A stretch of DNA of 6,445 nucleotides from assembly GCA_023489135.1 (NCBI GenBank), contig JAMDCE010000477.1, positions 1 through 6,445 on the forward strand, written 5' to 3'. Source of the DNA: Chloroflexota bacterium (GTDB lineage Bacteria > Chloroflexota > Chloroflexia > JAMDCE01). The notes below the pieces were generated by a model. That model was given only the letters and a program-made list of their open reading frames with translations, ran no database searches and was not told the origin of the DNA. The position numbers were made by a program, and so were the translations under genes. Below, piece after piece: positions 1 through 5,437 of the stretch. Every line of letters begins with the position of its first letter. Position 1 is the stretch's first letter.

Positions 1-74
1 CCACGCCCTGACACCAGTACGCCAAGCCGAGCTTTCGCCATTGATTAGCTACCTCTAGCAGCGTGGGCTGAAGA
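1..74. other. Window edge, no gene seen
   Basis: This stretch lies downstream of the minus-strand Roadblock gene and is cut by the window edge. I see no open frame with a ribosome-binding site and no terminator with a T-tract. A 6-bp inverted pair (CCACGC at 1-6, GCGTGG at 61-66) is present but too short and distant to interpret. Confidence 0.5.
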
Positions 75-437
75 TTAGATAGCCTGAAGCCCCTCGGCCA
101 ACTCCTGGCGGTATTTCTTGGCGAGGAATCTCACTCGTCCGAGGTTGGCATCGCCCAACGAGAGAACCACCAGCAGCGCGTCGTCACTCAACGCCCCAAT
201 GGTCATCAACGCGCCGTCGTACTCGATCATAGTCTGCCGCGCGTCACCCTTGCTGATCTCACCGCCGATGGCCTCGGCCATGCGGAGAGCATCGGAGGCC
301 ACCGCGCATAGACCGTCGACATCGATACCGCTTCCGCCGACGCTCTCAATCGGAAGACCGTCCGGACTCACCACAGCCACCAAGTCGTCTTCTCCGACCT
401 GAAATTTCGCCAGGATGTTCTTCAGTTCTTCTGCCAT
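75..437 (-). CDS. Roadblock/LC7 domain protein
   Basis: A 120-aa protein made of a single Roadblock/LC7 domain, the small alpha/beta fold that dimerises and typically serves as regulator or activator (GAP-like partner) of MglA-type small GTPases in bacteria, acting in the cytoplasm. Visible hallmarks are the strand-turn VVSPDGLPIES (residues 22-32), the central helix around 41-56 (DGLCAVASDALRMAEA), the second sheet IEYDGALMTIGAL (71-83), the strand ALLVVLSL (87-94) and the closing NLGRVRFLAKK helix (98-108). The ATG at 437 is chosen because GGAGGG (444-449) sits 6 nt upstream. A TTG 18 nt further out at 455 would place that Shine-Dalgarno inside the gene. No GTPase gene is in the window; a partner may lie to the left, downstream on this strand. 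It diverges from the moaA operon. Family call is firm; the cellular role (polarity, motility, signalling) is not determined. Confidence 0.88.
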   Translation of the reverse strand: MAEELKNILAKFQVGEDDLVAVVSPDGLPIESVGGSGIDVDGLCAVASDALRMAEAIGGEISKGDARQTMIEYDGALMTIGALSDDALLVVLSLGDANLGRVRFLAKKYRQELAEGLQAI

Positions 438-443
438 GGCTTT

Positions 444-449
444 CCCTCC
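444..449 (-). promoter_or_regulatory. RBS deciding the Roadblock start
   Basis: GGAGGG on the minus strand, 6 nt before the ATG at 437. It rules against the upstream TTG at 455, which would encode this motif as codons. Confidence 0.8.
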
Positions 450-471
450 GCTCAATAGCTGGTTGAAGCAT

Positions 472-501
472 ATTATATCTCATAGGGTTTCTTTATGCCA
501 C
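472..501 (-). promoter_or_regulatory. Candidate sigma-70 promoter of the Roadblock gene
   Basis: On the minus strand a perfect TATAAT (472-477) lies 18 bp from GTGGCA (496-501), a 4/6 match to TTGACA. The predicted start near 465 gives a leader of about 28 nt that contains the GGAGGG ribosome-binding site. The -10 is convincing; the -35 is moderate. Confidence 0.55.
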
Positions 502-519
502 AGTACTATTCTCCCAGTT

Positions 520-542
520 CTTGGTCCTATACTACCACCAAG
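520..542. promoter_or_regulatory. Inverted repeat between divergent promoters (candidate operator)
   Basis: CTTGGT (520-525) and ACCAAG (537-542) form a perfect 6-bp inverted repeat around an 11-bp centre. It lies in the 87-bp gap between the -35 elements of two divergent promoters, 47 bp upstream of the moaA-operon -35. The geometry fits a dimeric regulator site. No regulator family can be assigned, and a 6-bp dyad can occur by chance. Confidence 0.3.
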
Positions 543-552
543 CATACAATAA

Positions 553-569
553 CGTCCCCCTTTCGGACG
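553..569. repeat. Short inverted repeat CGTCC/GGACG
   Basis: CGTCC (553-557) and GGACG (565-569) are separated by 7 nt and end 19 bp before the -35 of the moaA-operon promoter. It may be an activator or operator site. There is no T-tract, so it is not an obvious terminator. Confidence 0.25.
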
Positions 570-588
570 AAGAGCCGCCGATCCATTA

Positions 589-616
589 TTGACAGCGACT
601 CAAGGTTTGTTATAAT
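589..616 (+). promoter_or_regulatory. Strong sigma-70 promoter of the Moco operon
   Basis: TTGACA (589-594), a 16-bp spacer and TATAAT (611-616) match both consensus hexamers exactly. The -10 is also extended (TG at 608-609). Transcription is predicted to begin about position 623. That start lies inside the open frame that runs from 495 to 1022, so the N-terminal part of that frame, including the ATG at 615, cannot be translated from this transcript. A promoter this strong ahead of a biosynthetic operon usually implies control after initiation, consistent with the structured leader that follows. Confidence 0.85.
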
Positions 617-634
617 GGCTTCACAATGTGAGAA

Positions 635-755
635 TCTCTCCGAGCTAACCTACCTGACGGTGAACCCAATGGTGGTTAGCCGAACGGGCGCTGGCAAACG
701 CGTTCTAAAGGTTTGGTTGGAAACGACCAGGCCGGACGTGTTTGAGAAGGAGAGG
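635..755 (+). ncRNA. Structured 5' leader, candidate Moco riboswitch aptamer
   Basis: The leader starts 12 nt after the predicted transcription start and can fold into a closed multi-branch structure. The outer helix is U635-CUCUCC641 with GGAGAG-G755 (6 Watson-Crick pairs plus a wobble). Inside it are three hairpins. The first is GCUAACC (644-650) with GGUUAGC (674-680), extended by ACC/GGU past a one-base bulge. The second is GAAC..GCG (682-690) with CGC..GUUC (699-705). The third is a 10-bp stem at 710-719/724-733 with three G-U pairs, capped by a GAAA tetraloop (720-723). Known biology: Moco riboswitches are about this size, carry a GNRA tetraloop hairpin, and control Moco-synthesis genes including moaA, the gene found downstream here. 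The fold is read by eye and not scored. The alternative is that the stretch is coding, which the promoter position and the GTG start at 843 argue against. Confidence 0.68.
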
Positions 756-783
756 ACCGAGAACGTAACACCGTGCTCAGACC

Positions 784-820
784 TCAACCAGCTTCTCTGG
801 AAGATGCTGGCTTTTTCTTT
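784..820 (+). terminator. Terminator-like expression platform with alternative pairing
   Basis: CCAG-CUUC (788-795) pairs with GAAG (800-803) and CUGG (807-810) around a UCUG loop, with a 3-nt bulge, and CUUUUUCUUU follows (811-820). It lies after the aptamer and before the first gene, where a transcription-attenuating platform would sit. Bases 784-791 (UCAACCAG) can instead pair with 713-720 (UUGGUUGG), the 5' arm of the GAAA hairpin. Folding of the aptamer hairpin and formation of this antiterminator are therefore mutually exclusive. Inference: bound ligand stabilises the aptamer, frees the terminator and lowers expression. The stem is short, so termination strength is uncertain. Confidence 0.5.
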
Positions 821-842
821 CAAGTCTACCGAGGAGCGCAAC

Positions 843-1022
843 GTGGATAATGCCGACGACAAACTGGTGGAAATCATTCGCCGCTCACTGGTAGACGGCA
901 AGCTCCCTTGCGGCGTCGCCTTTCGCATTGCTGAAGAACTTGATGTCAGCGTCCGGAAAGTCGGAAAAGCAGCCAACGACATGAAGATTAAGATCTCCCA
1001 CTGCCAGTTGGGTTGCTTCTAG
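843..1022 (+). CDS. Small conserved Cys-containing HTH-like protein in the moaA operon
   Basis: A 59-aa cytoplasmic protein. The start is the GTG at 843, because GAGGAG (831-836) lies 6 nt upstream and the in-frame sequence before it belongs to the structured leader. It is helical in appearance. Residues 26-51 read like a helix-turn-helix (AFRIAEELDVS followed by a second helix to MKIKI). A Cys follows Leu-Pro at position 23, and the tail CQLGCF carries Cys 54 and 58. I recall small proteins of this pattern (LPC..AF.IA.ELGVS...KI..CQLG.F) but not a named, characterised family. It is first in a riboswitch-led operon and is followed by moaA after 18 nt in the same frame. The context suggests a role in Mo/Moco regulation or assembly. 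Three Cys in 59 residues could bind metal or a cofactor, but that is a guess. Confidence 0.75.
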   Translation: MDNADDKLVEIIRRSLVDGKLPCGVAFRIAEELDVSVRKVGKAANDMKIKISHCQLGCF

Positions 1023-1040
1023 TTTTCGGGAAGACGAGAT

Positions 1041-2105
1041 TTGGGCTGCCTTAGCGACTCCTACAATCGCCCCATCAACTACCTCCGGGTATCCATCACC
1101 GATCGCTGCAACCTGCGCTGCCTCTACTGCATGCCGCCAACAGGGGTGAGCATGCGGCCGCACGAGGAGATGCTGCGCTACGAGGAGATTCTTCAGGTGG
1201 TACGAGCGGCCTCAGAGTTAGGCGTCACCAAGATTCGCGTTACCGGGGGAGAGCCGCTGGTGCGACTGGACATCGTCGACTTCATCGCGCGAATGTCTAG
1301 GATTCCGGGGATCGACGACCTGTCCATGACAACCAATGGGATGCTGTTGCAGAAATATGCCGGAGATCTGGCCAAGGCGGGCCTCAAGCGAGTGAATATT
1401 AGCCTCGACACGCTGCGACCCGACAAGTTCGAGCGGATCACCAGACTTGGGAAGATCGAGTGGGTCCTCGCAGGAATTGAGGCCGCACAGAAGGCCGGAC
1501 TGAAGCCAGTCAAGCTTAACAGCGTGGTAATTCGTGGTTTCAACGATGATGAGATAACGGATCTGGTCCGGCTCACTCTGGAAAAGGAATGGCACATTCG
1601 CTTCATCGAGTTGATGCCCCTCAGCGGGCAGGCCGGGAGCTGCGATCAAGCCAGCGATGGTGGGTTGCTGGAAAGCCCCATCGACCAGCTTGGTAACCCG
1701 GACGAGCACACGAATGGGCGCAAACTAGTTTCCGTAGCGGAGATGCGACAGCGAATTGAGAAAGAATTCGGCCCACTCTTGCCTTCCGAGTCCGTCACTG
1801 GCAACGGCCCGGCCCGTTACTTCACTCTTGCCGGCGCGACTGGCACCATTGGCTTCATTAGTCCGGTTAGCGAGCATTTCTGCTTCCAGTGCAACCGGCT
1901 GCGACTAACGGCCGATGGGCGCTTGCGCCCGTGCCTGATGTCAGACGACGAGATCGACTTGCGTCCCATTCTTCGCTCGGGAGCGACCGCGGAGGCGCTC
2001 AAGGACGTGCTAGCCGCGGCCATTGCGGCCAAGCCAGAGAAGCATTATCTCGATCAGCCCCAAACTAACCCTCGGAAGCGCACCATGTCACAGATTGGCG
2101 GCTGA
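1041..2105 (+). CDS. moaA: GTP 3',8-cyclase MoaA
   Basis: A radical-SAM enzyme that converts GTP to 3',8-cyclo-7,8-dihydro-GTP, the first step of molybdenum-cofactor synthesis (MoaC then makes cPMP). It is cytoplasmic and carries two [4Fe-4S] clusters. The N-terminal cluster motif is C23-x3-C27-x2-C30 (TDRCNLRCLYC), the SAM-binding GGEP is at 69-72, and the C-terminal GTP-side cluster motif is C281-x2-C284-x13-C298. The chain ends in the conserved Gly-Gly (353-354), so it appears intact. At 354 aa it is somewhat longer than the usual 320-340, mainly from extra residues around 196-226 (Gly/Ser/Asp-rich, with an extra Cys201). The start is a TTG, the first possible start after the preceding gene's stop, with GGGAAG (1028-1033) 7 nt upstream and the family's expected N-terminus (S.NRPINYLRVSITDRC) right behind it. 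It is 18 nt from the upstream small gene, so co-transcribed and likely under the leader riboswitch. Confidence 0.96.
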   Translation: MGCLSDSYNRPINYLRVSITDRCNLRCLYCMPPTGVSMRPHEEMLRYEEILQVVRAASELGVTKIRVTGGEPLVRLDIVDFIARMSRIPGIDDLSMTTNGMLLQKYAGDLAKAGLKRVNISLDTLRPDKFERITRLGKIEWVLAGIEAAQKAGLKPVKLNSVVIRGFNDDEITDLVRLTLEKEWHIRFIELMPLSGQAGSCDQASDGGLLESPIDQLGNPDEHTNGRKLVSVAEMRQRIEKEFGPLLPSESVTGNGPARYFTLAGATGTIGFISPVSEHFCFQCNRLRLTADGRLRPCLMSDDEIDLRPILRSGATAEALKDVLAAAIAAKPEKHYLDQPQTNPRKRTMSQIGG

Positions 2106-2245
2106 GTATCAAGGCTCGGCTCAAAATGAAAGCCAAACCAATCCTGACAGTCTCAACTGAACCTCAACTGGCGAGTTGTAATGCCCTGGTGGCCGCCAAC
2201 TAGCCGCGGCTGGAGTGCCAGGCCAGGCACGACGGAGGTCTAGGT
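2106..2245. other. Intergenic region, moaA to pirin
   Basis: This 140-nt gap holds a 10-bp perfect palindrome AGCCGCGGCT (2202-2211) and a small hairpin GTGCC (2215-2219)/GGCAC (2226-2230) just before the pirin ribosome-binding site. There is no T-tract terminator and no promoter that I would defend; TGTAAT at 2177-2182 lacks a good -35. Whether pirin is read through from moaA or has its own promoter is open. Confidence 0.4.
2234..2239 (+). promoter_or_regulatory. RBS of the pirin gene
   Basis: GGAGGT, a near-complete Shine-Dalgarno, lies 6 nt before the ATG at 2246 and fixes that start. Confidence 0.8.
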
Positions 2246-3013
2246 ATGCCAGATCATTTCTCAGCAGAGGCGGAAGGATCCAACGGCTGCCATGCCGCGA
2301 CTTTGGCGCCCCTAGCCATTCGTCGGAAAAACGAGATCTACGCCATTAACGGCGGCTGGTTCCAGGCTAGATGGCACTTCAGTTTCGATCAATACTATGA
2401 CCCGCAGAACATGGGAGTGGGGAAGCTACGGGTGTTCAATCACGACACCCTCGCGCCTGGGGCCATCTGGCCGATGCATCCCCACCGAGATGTAGAAGGG
2501 ATCACCTACGTTGTAGCCGGCCACTTCGAACACGCCGACAGCATAGGGAACGACGGCGTGCTTGAGCCAGGGGGTATTCAGCGCATGACCCTTGGGTCCG
2601 GGGCCTTGCATTCCGAGCGAAACCACTCCAGGACCGAGCCGATGCAATTCATCCAGATGTGGATTCTCCCCTCCCGGCGTGGCCTCCTTCCATCGGTGGA
2701 ACAACACCAGTTCACCGTTCAGGATCGGCAGAACCATTTGCTCCAGGTGGTCCGCCCCGAAAGAACCGAGGGGGTGGGAGTCACCGTGCACCAACAGGCC
2801 AGTGTTTCCGTGGCTCGGCTGGACCCGAGCGCTCAGGTGGAGCAGGTGGTAGCTGGGGACCACTGCGGCTACTTCTATCTCCTGGAGGGTGCTCTGGACC
2901 TGAACCATGAGCTTCTGGCAACCGGCGATGCGGCGAGGGTTGCGGGAGGTGGACTGCTGCACATCCGCGCCCTGGAGCCAAGCGAGTTGGTATTGGTCGA
3001 CGTACCTATCTGA
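2246..3013 (+). CDS. Pirin family bicupin protein
   Basis: A 255-aa cytoplasmic bicupin of the pirin/YhhW family. The N-terminal cupin holds the metal site. The conserved ligand set is visible as H78 and H80 (PMHPHRDVEGITYVVAG) with H122 and E124 (SGALHSERN), matching the His-His-His-Glu Fe(II) site of human pirin and YhhW. The C-terminal cupin (about 165-255, including GYFYLLEGALDLN and the ATGDAARV turn) lacks metal ligands, as is usual. Length is within the range of short bacterial pirins (about 230-290). Bacterial members act as quercetin 2,3-dioxygenase in vitro or as redox-responsive partners of other proteins; the physiological substrate here cannot be told. The protein upstream of residue 23 is poorly conserved-looking, but the GGAGGT site supports the ATG at 2246. 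It is on the same strand as moaA, 140 nt downstream, with no obvious functional link. Confidence 0.9.
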   Translation: MPDHFSAEAEGSNGCHAATLAPLAIRRKNEIYAINGGWFQARWHFSFDQYYDPQNMGVGKLRVFNHDTLAPGAIWPMHPHRDVEGITYVVAGHFEHADSIGNDGVLEPGGIQRMTLGSGALHSERNHSRTEPMQFIQMWILPSRRGLLPSVEQHQFTVQDRQNHLLQVVRPERTEGVGVTVHQQASVSVARLDPSAQVEQVVAGDHCGYFYLLEGALDLNHELLATGDAARVAGGGLLHIRALEPSELVLVDVPI

Positions 3014-3305
3014 TTAGGCCCTTATTGACCACATCCGCGCGGCTACACTTTTGACCCCCTCGCACCACTCTTCACCGGCCACCCGCCTCCCTGAAGACTT
3101 GCTGATGTAGGGTCGAGGCTTTTCCCAGATCCTACCGCCGCGCAGCCAAACTTTTGACCCGGTCCCGTCACTGTTCATTGACCCTCTGCCGCCTGAAGAT
3201 TTGGTGATGGCGGGTCTGGCCTTGCCCCCGGCCGGGAAGAGGCGCAAGGGCGGAATGGCCAACCCAATCTCTATAAACTGAGGGCGAGGTGATCAGAGAC
3301 CAGAA
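3014..3305. other. Convergent intergenic region with no supported gene
   Basis: These 292 nt lie between the end of the plus-strand pirin gene and the end of the minus-strand operon. They contain the tandem repeat pair described separately, a hairpin-forming segment CCTTGC (3220-3225)/GCAAGG (3244-3249) enclosing the palindrome CCCGGCCGGG, and the dyad at 3288-3310. None has a T-tract, so a classical intrinsic terminator is not seen. An 82-codon minus-strand frame spans most of it but has only a TTG start and no ribosome-binding site. Confidence 0.6.
3033..3230. repeat. Imperfect tandem direct repeat, period about 102 bp
   Basis: Two diverged copies (about 3033-3131 and 3136-3230) align along their length. 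Both have CCGCGC, then GGCTACACTTTTGACCC versus AGCCAAACTTTTGACCC, then CACTCTTCA versus CACTGTTCA, then TGAAGACTTGCTGATG versus TGAAGATTTGGTGATG, then GGGTC. The anchor ACTTTTGACC occurs at 3047 and 3150, and TGAAGA at 3092 and 3194, giving periods of 103 and 102. Read on the minus strand, the period is close to 34 codons and a KSSG motif recurs (K-RP-I-KSSG in both copies). This may be a decayed repeat-encoding element or a small intergenic repeat family. Confidence 0.7.
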
Positions 3306-3310
3306 TCACC
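3288..3310. repeat. Inverted repeat over the stop codon of the DUF2249 gene
   Basis: GGTGAT (3288-3293) and ATCACC (3305-3310) pair around an 11-nt loop. The right arm contains the stop codon (3306-3308) of the minus-strand DUF2249 gene. It could stabilise the 3' end of the operon mRNA. Without a T-tract it is not a convincing terminator. Confidence 0.35.
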
Positions 3311-4160
3311 CCTTCCGAATATAAATGTCCACCTGGTTGAGACCCCGCTCGACGGTCTTGTGCCTGTAGCCTAGATCGGCGAGTTTGGGATAGAGATAGG
3401 CCGGTCGCCGCTGGTGATGCACGAGCAGAATCTCGCCAGGTTTCAGGCTGGCCAAAGCGTCCAGAATCTTGATCATCGGTTGAGGCGGAGCAAGCTCTCT
3501 GACGTCAATACTTATGCTGGCCGTTGGAGCCTCCGCATCGATTTCGCCGGTGTTCTCAAAAGAACGACCATTACCGGGTACGTCGCCCTGGCTTACGGTT
3601 TCCCGTTGGCTCAGGGGAGCCCTGAAGAAGTATATCTCCCAGTCCTCCGGTGCTAGCTTTCGGGCCCAGGATGCGAAGCCTTTTTTCTCCAGCACCGCGT
3701 ACAGCGGATATGGCTCAAAGGTGTTCCTGAGCACCATTACTTGTCCTTCCGGCACAACGGCGATGGCATCCATAATACGCGCGAAAGGGTCGGCGTGGCT
3801 TCGCTGGTCTTCGCGGACATCGAGGCGAACCGCCAGTGGAGCGCTTGTCACCCACTCTGGCTCGGCGGAGCCGGCCGTCGACGATGGCAAGACCACAGGC
3901 GCATCCGTGGGCTGGTCTTGACCGACGGCTGTGTTGAGCGTTCTCAACAAGGAAGTGGGTTCGATTCCAGCAACGGCGGCAGCGTGCGAAACGGTGACAA
4001 GACCCCCGTGAACGCGGCGCAAAACCGGGTTTCTCAGGCGGGTAAAGTGCGGGCTCTGGGCAATCAGGACCTCCAAGAGCTCCGGGTACTCCTTGAGAAG
4101 ATCGCCTATCTTCATCTCCAGAGTGATTGCTTTTCTCGAGGCCGTCTTCGCGGTGCTCAT
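3306..4160 (-). CDS. DUF1858-DUF2249-DUF2249 protein
   Basis: A 284-aa soluble protein of three small domains. Residues 11-78 resemble DUF1858 (TLEMKIGDLLKEYPELLEVL, then a helix-rich segment ending in LLRTLN). Residues 109-180 are a first DUF2249 (RLDVRE start, PLYAVLEKKGF, closing EDWEIYFFR). Residues 216-283 are a second, more canonical DUF2249 (IDVRELAPPQPM, LKPGEILLVHH, closing VDIYIRKG). DUF2249 is a TusA-like fold that recurs beside respiratory and nitric-oxide-related genes; its biochemical function is not established. Linkers at 81-107 and 181-214 are low-complexity. The ATG at 4160 overlaps the stop of the upstream membrane-protein gene (ATGA, 4157-4160), with a G-run (4166-4171) 5 nt upstream serving as ribosome-binding site. 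Translation is therefore probably coupled and the two products may act together. No signal peptide or TM segment is visible. Domain calls are good; function is unknown. Confidence 0.87.
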   Translation of the reverse strand: MSTAKTASRKAITLEMKIGDLLKEYPELLEVLIAQSPHFTRLRNPVLRRVHGGLVTVSHAAAVAGIEPTSLLRTLNTAVGQDQPTDAPVVLPSSTAGSAEPEWVTSAPLAVRLDVREDQRSHADPFARIMDAIAVVPEGQVMVLRNTFEPYPLYAVLEKKGFASWARKLAPEDWEIYFFRAPLSQRETVSQGDVPGNGRSFENTGEIDAEAPTASISIDVRELAPPQPMIKILDALASLKPGEILLVHHQRRPAYLYPKLADLGYRHKTVERGLNQVDIYIRKG

Positions 4161-5425
4161 AGCGTCCCCCCATACACCTTTTCCGTTGACCGGCGGACCA
4201 CTGGCTTATCCAGGTTCGTCCGGTGTCCAACAACCTTGATCATTTCCCAGGCGAAAGCGATGGCCGCAGCCATAAGAATTGTTCCGCCAGAGGCCAGTAG
4301 GTAATTTGCCTGCAGAGCGAACCCGGCTACCATCACCAGCAATCCGGCGTTGAGTCCGTACAGTTGAAGCATAGCGCTGCGCTCGCTGAACAACTGCTTT
4401 AGCAGCGGAACCTCTTCGTAGCCCAGCTTGGGCGCGTACACTTCCCACCAGACGACGAAGGGCACGACGTGGTACATCGCGCCGACGATGGTAATGGTGA
4501 TCACCCCGATCATCCCCAGGTGGGCGTGAATCGGCAGTAACCCCGACCAGCCGGTGGCGCCCATGACGAGGCCAGTCCCAGCGGTCACCACAAGATAGCC
4601 GATGCCGGCCAGGAAGTACTTGACCGAGGTATCCAGATGAGGCAATCGAGAAGGGCCGTACCGCAGGCTGGCTGTGATGATAAATGCAAACAGCAGAATT
4701 CCACCGAGAAGGATTGTTCCAGCGATGGCCGTGAGGGGCAAATTGCCGAGAGCCAGCGAGATGGCCAGACCCCAGAAACCGGCGTTAATGATGTAAAACT
4801 CGAGATCCGCCAATCGAGGATGTCTGAGCTCTTTGAGCTGGAGCATTGGCACCATGCTGAACTCTGCGCCCATAATGGCCACCACCGCCCAGCCAAAGGC
4901 GAGCACGTGCAGGAGCAGGGGCCGGGAGGCCCACGCCGCGCCGATCCCGATGGAATTGATGAAGAAAAGAACGATGGCCGCCACAAAATAGGTGAGCGAG
5001 GCGATATAAAACCGCAGCGTCAGGACCACCTTGTGAATGTCCACGTTCCCCAGGATCATTATGGCGGCGAACAGGAGCGCCCCAGTCGTGTAGATGGCGG
5101 AGCTGACCATTAGCGCCGTGGAGTTGCCGGCCCAGGTCGCCGCCATCAAGCCAAGCACACCCATGTTCATCAGCACGAACTGGGGTACGGTCAGTTTCTC
5201 CCAGTGCAGATCACGACCCTGAAGCGTCGGGAAGAACTGGTAGTACGCTCCCATAATTGGGAAACTGACCCAGCCGAGAACGGCCGGCGCCCAATGGAAA
5301 AGCGGGTCGGGAATGGGTGTGAGCGCTCGAAGAACGCCAATACCAAGAGTTATGAGAAGGTAGGCCACCGCCGCAACCATATAGTATCGGCTTATCCGCA
5401 CCAGGCTCGTTGGTACGATTTGCAT
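4157..5425 (-). CDS. 12-TM heme-copper oxidase subunit I-like membrane protein
   Basis: A 422-aa integral membrane protein with about 12 TM helices (near 14-36, 44-66, 79-97, 105-126, 138-158, 169-193, 211-230, 232-252, 268-288, 300-322, 350-371, 376-396). It consists of three four-helix repeats. Each has a His at the start of its second helix and a G-A-(Y/E/M)-(Y/F)...P ending: H44/GAYY/P66, H173/GAEF/P193, H302/GAMY/P322, with the His residues exactly 129 apart. Threefold pseudosymmetry and the HAH (300-302) before the tenth helix match heme-copper oxidase/NorB subunit I, where such residues hold heme. The HH pair expected on TM7 for Cu-B/Fe-B is absent, so a standard O2 or NO reductase site is unlikely. 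It may bind low-spin heme or be a non-catalytic relative. GGAGGG (5432-5437) 6 nt upstream supports the ATG at 5425. It follows the DUF59 gene by 12 nt and overlaps the DUF2249 gene by 4 nt. Confidence 0.8.
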   Translation of the reverse strand: MQIVPTSLVRISRYYMVAAVAYLLITLGIGVLRALTPIPDPLFHWAPAVLGWVSFPIMGAYYQFFPTLQGRDLHWEKLTVPQFVLMNMGVLGLMAATWAGNSTALMVSSAIYTTGALLFAAIMILGNVDIHKVVLTLRFYIASLTYFVAAIVLFFINSIGIGAAWASRPLLLHVLAFGWAVVAIMGAEFSMVPMLQLKELRHPRLADLEFYIINAGFWGLAISLALGNLPLTAIAGTILLGGILLFAFIITASLRYGPSRLPHLDTSVKYFLAGIGYLVVTAGTGLVMGATGWSGLLPIHAHLGMIGVITITIVGAMYHVVPFVVWWEVYAPKLGYEEVPLLKQLFSERSAMLQLYGLNAGLLVMVAGFALQANYLLASGGTILMAAAIAFAWEMIKVVGHRTNLDKPVVRRSTEKVYGGTL

Positions 5426-5437
5426 GCTCTTCCCTCC

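Noticed and set aside
495..842. N-terminal 116 codons of the long plus-strand frame ending at 1022
   Set aside because: The frame crosses a consensus promoter whose start (about 623) lies inside it. The ATG at 615 overlaps the -10, the ATG at 669 lies within a strong hairpin, and GTG 843 has a far better ribosome-binding site. The encoded residues do not look like a known domain.
1218..1709. 163-codon minus-strand frame opposite moaA
   Set aside because: Shadow of a well-supported gene; no ribosome-binding site or recognisable domain.
2426..2962. 178-codon minus-strand frame opposite the pirin gene
   Set aside because: Shadow frame opposite a gene with intact cupin motifs and a strong ribosome-binding site.
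3220..3249. GC-rich hairpin CCTTGC/GCAAGG as an intrinsic terminator between convergent genes
   Set aside because: No T-tract follows on either strand.
3014..3262. 82-codon minus-strand frame across the tandem repeat
   Set aside because: Only a TTG start, no Shine-Dalgarno, no recognised family, and the content is explained by a degenerate repeat. It could still be a gene remnant, so it is kept as a finding rather than a CDS.
3741..4304. 187-codon plus-strand frame opposite the DUF2249 gene and the end of the membrane-protein gene
   Set aside because: It spans two real genes on the other strand, including their overlap, and has no domain features.
4157..5425. Assignment as a functional NorB or cbb3 oxidase subunit I
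   Set aside because: The fold and the HAH motif fit, but the paired His on TM7 and an H...Y active-site pattern on TM6 are not visible, so catalytic oxidase/reductase naming is not justified.
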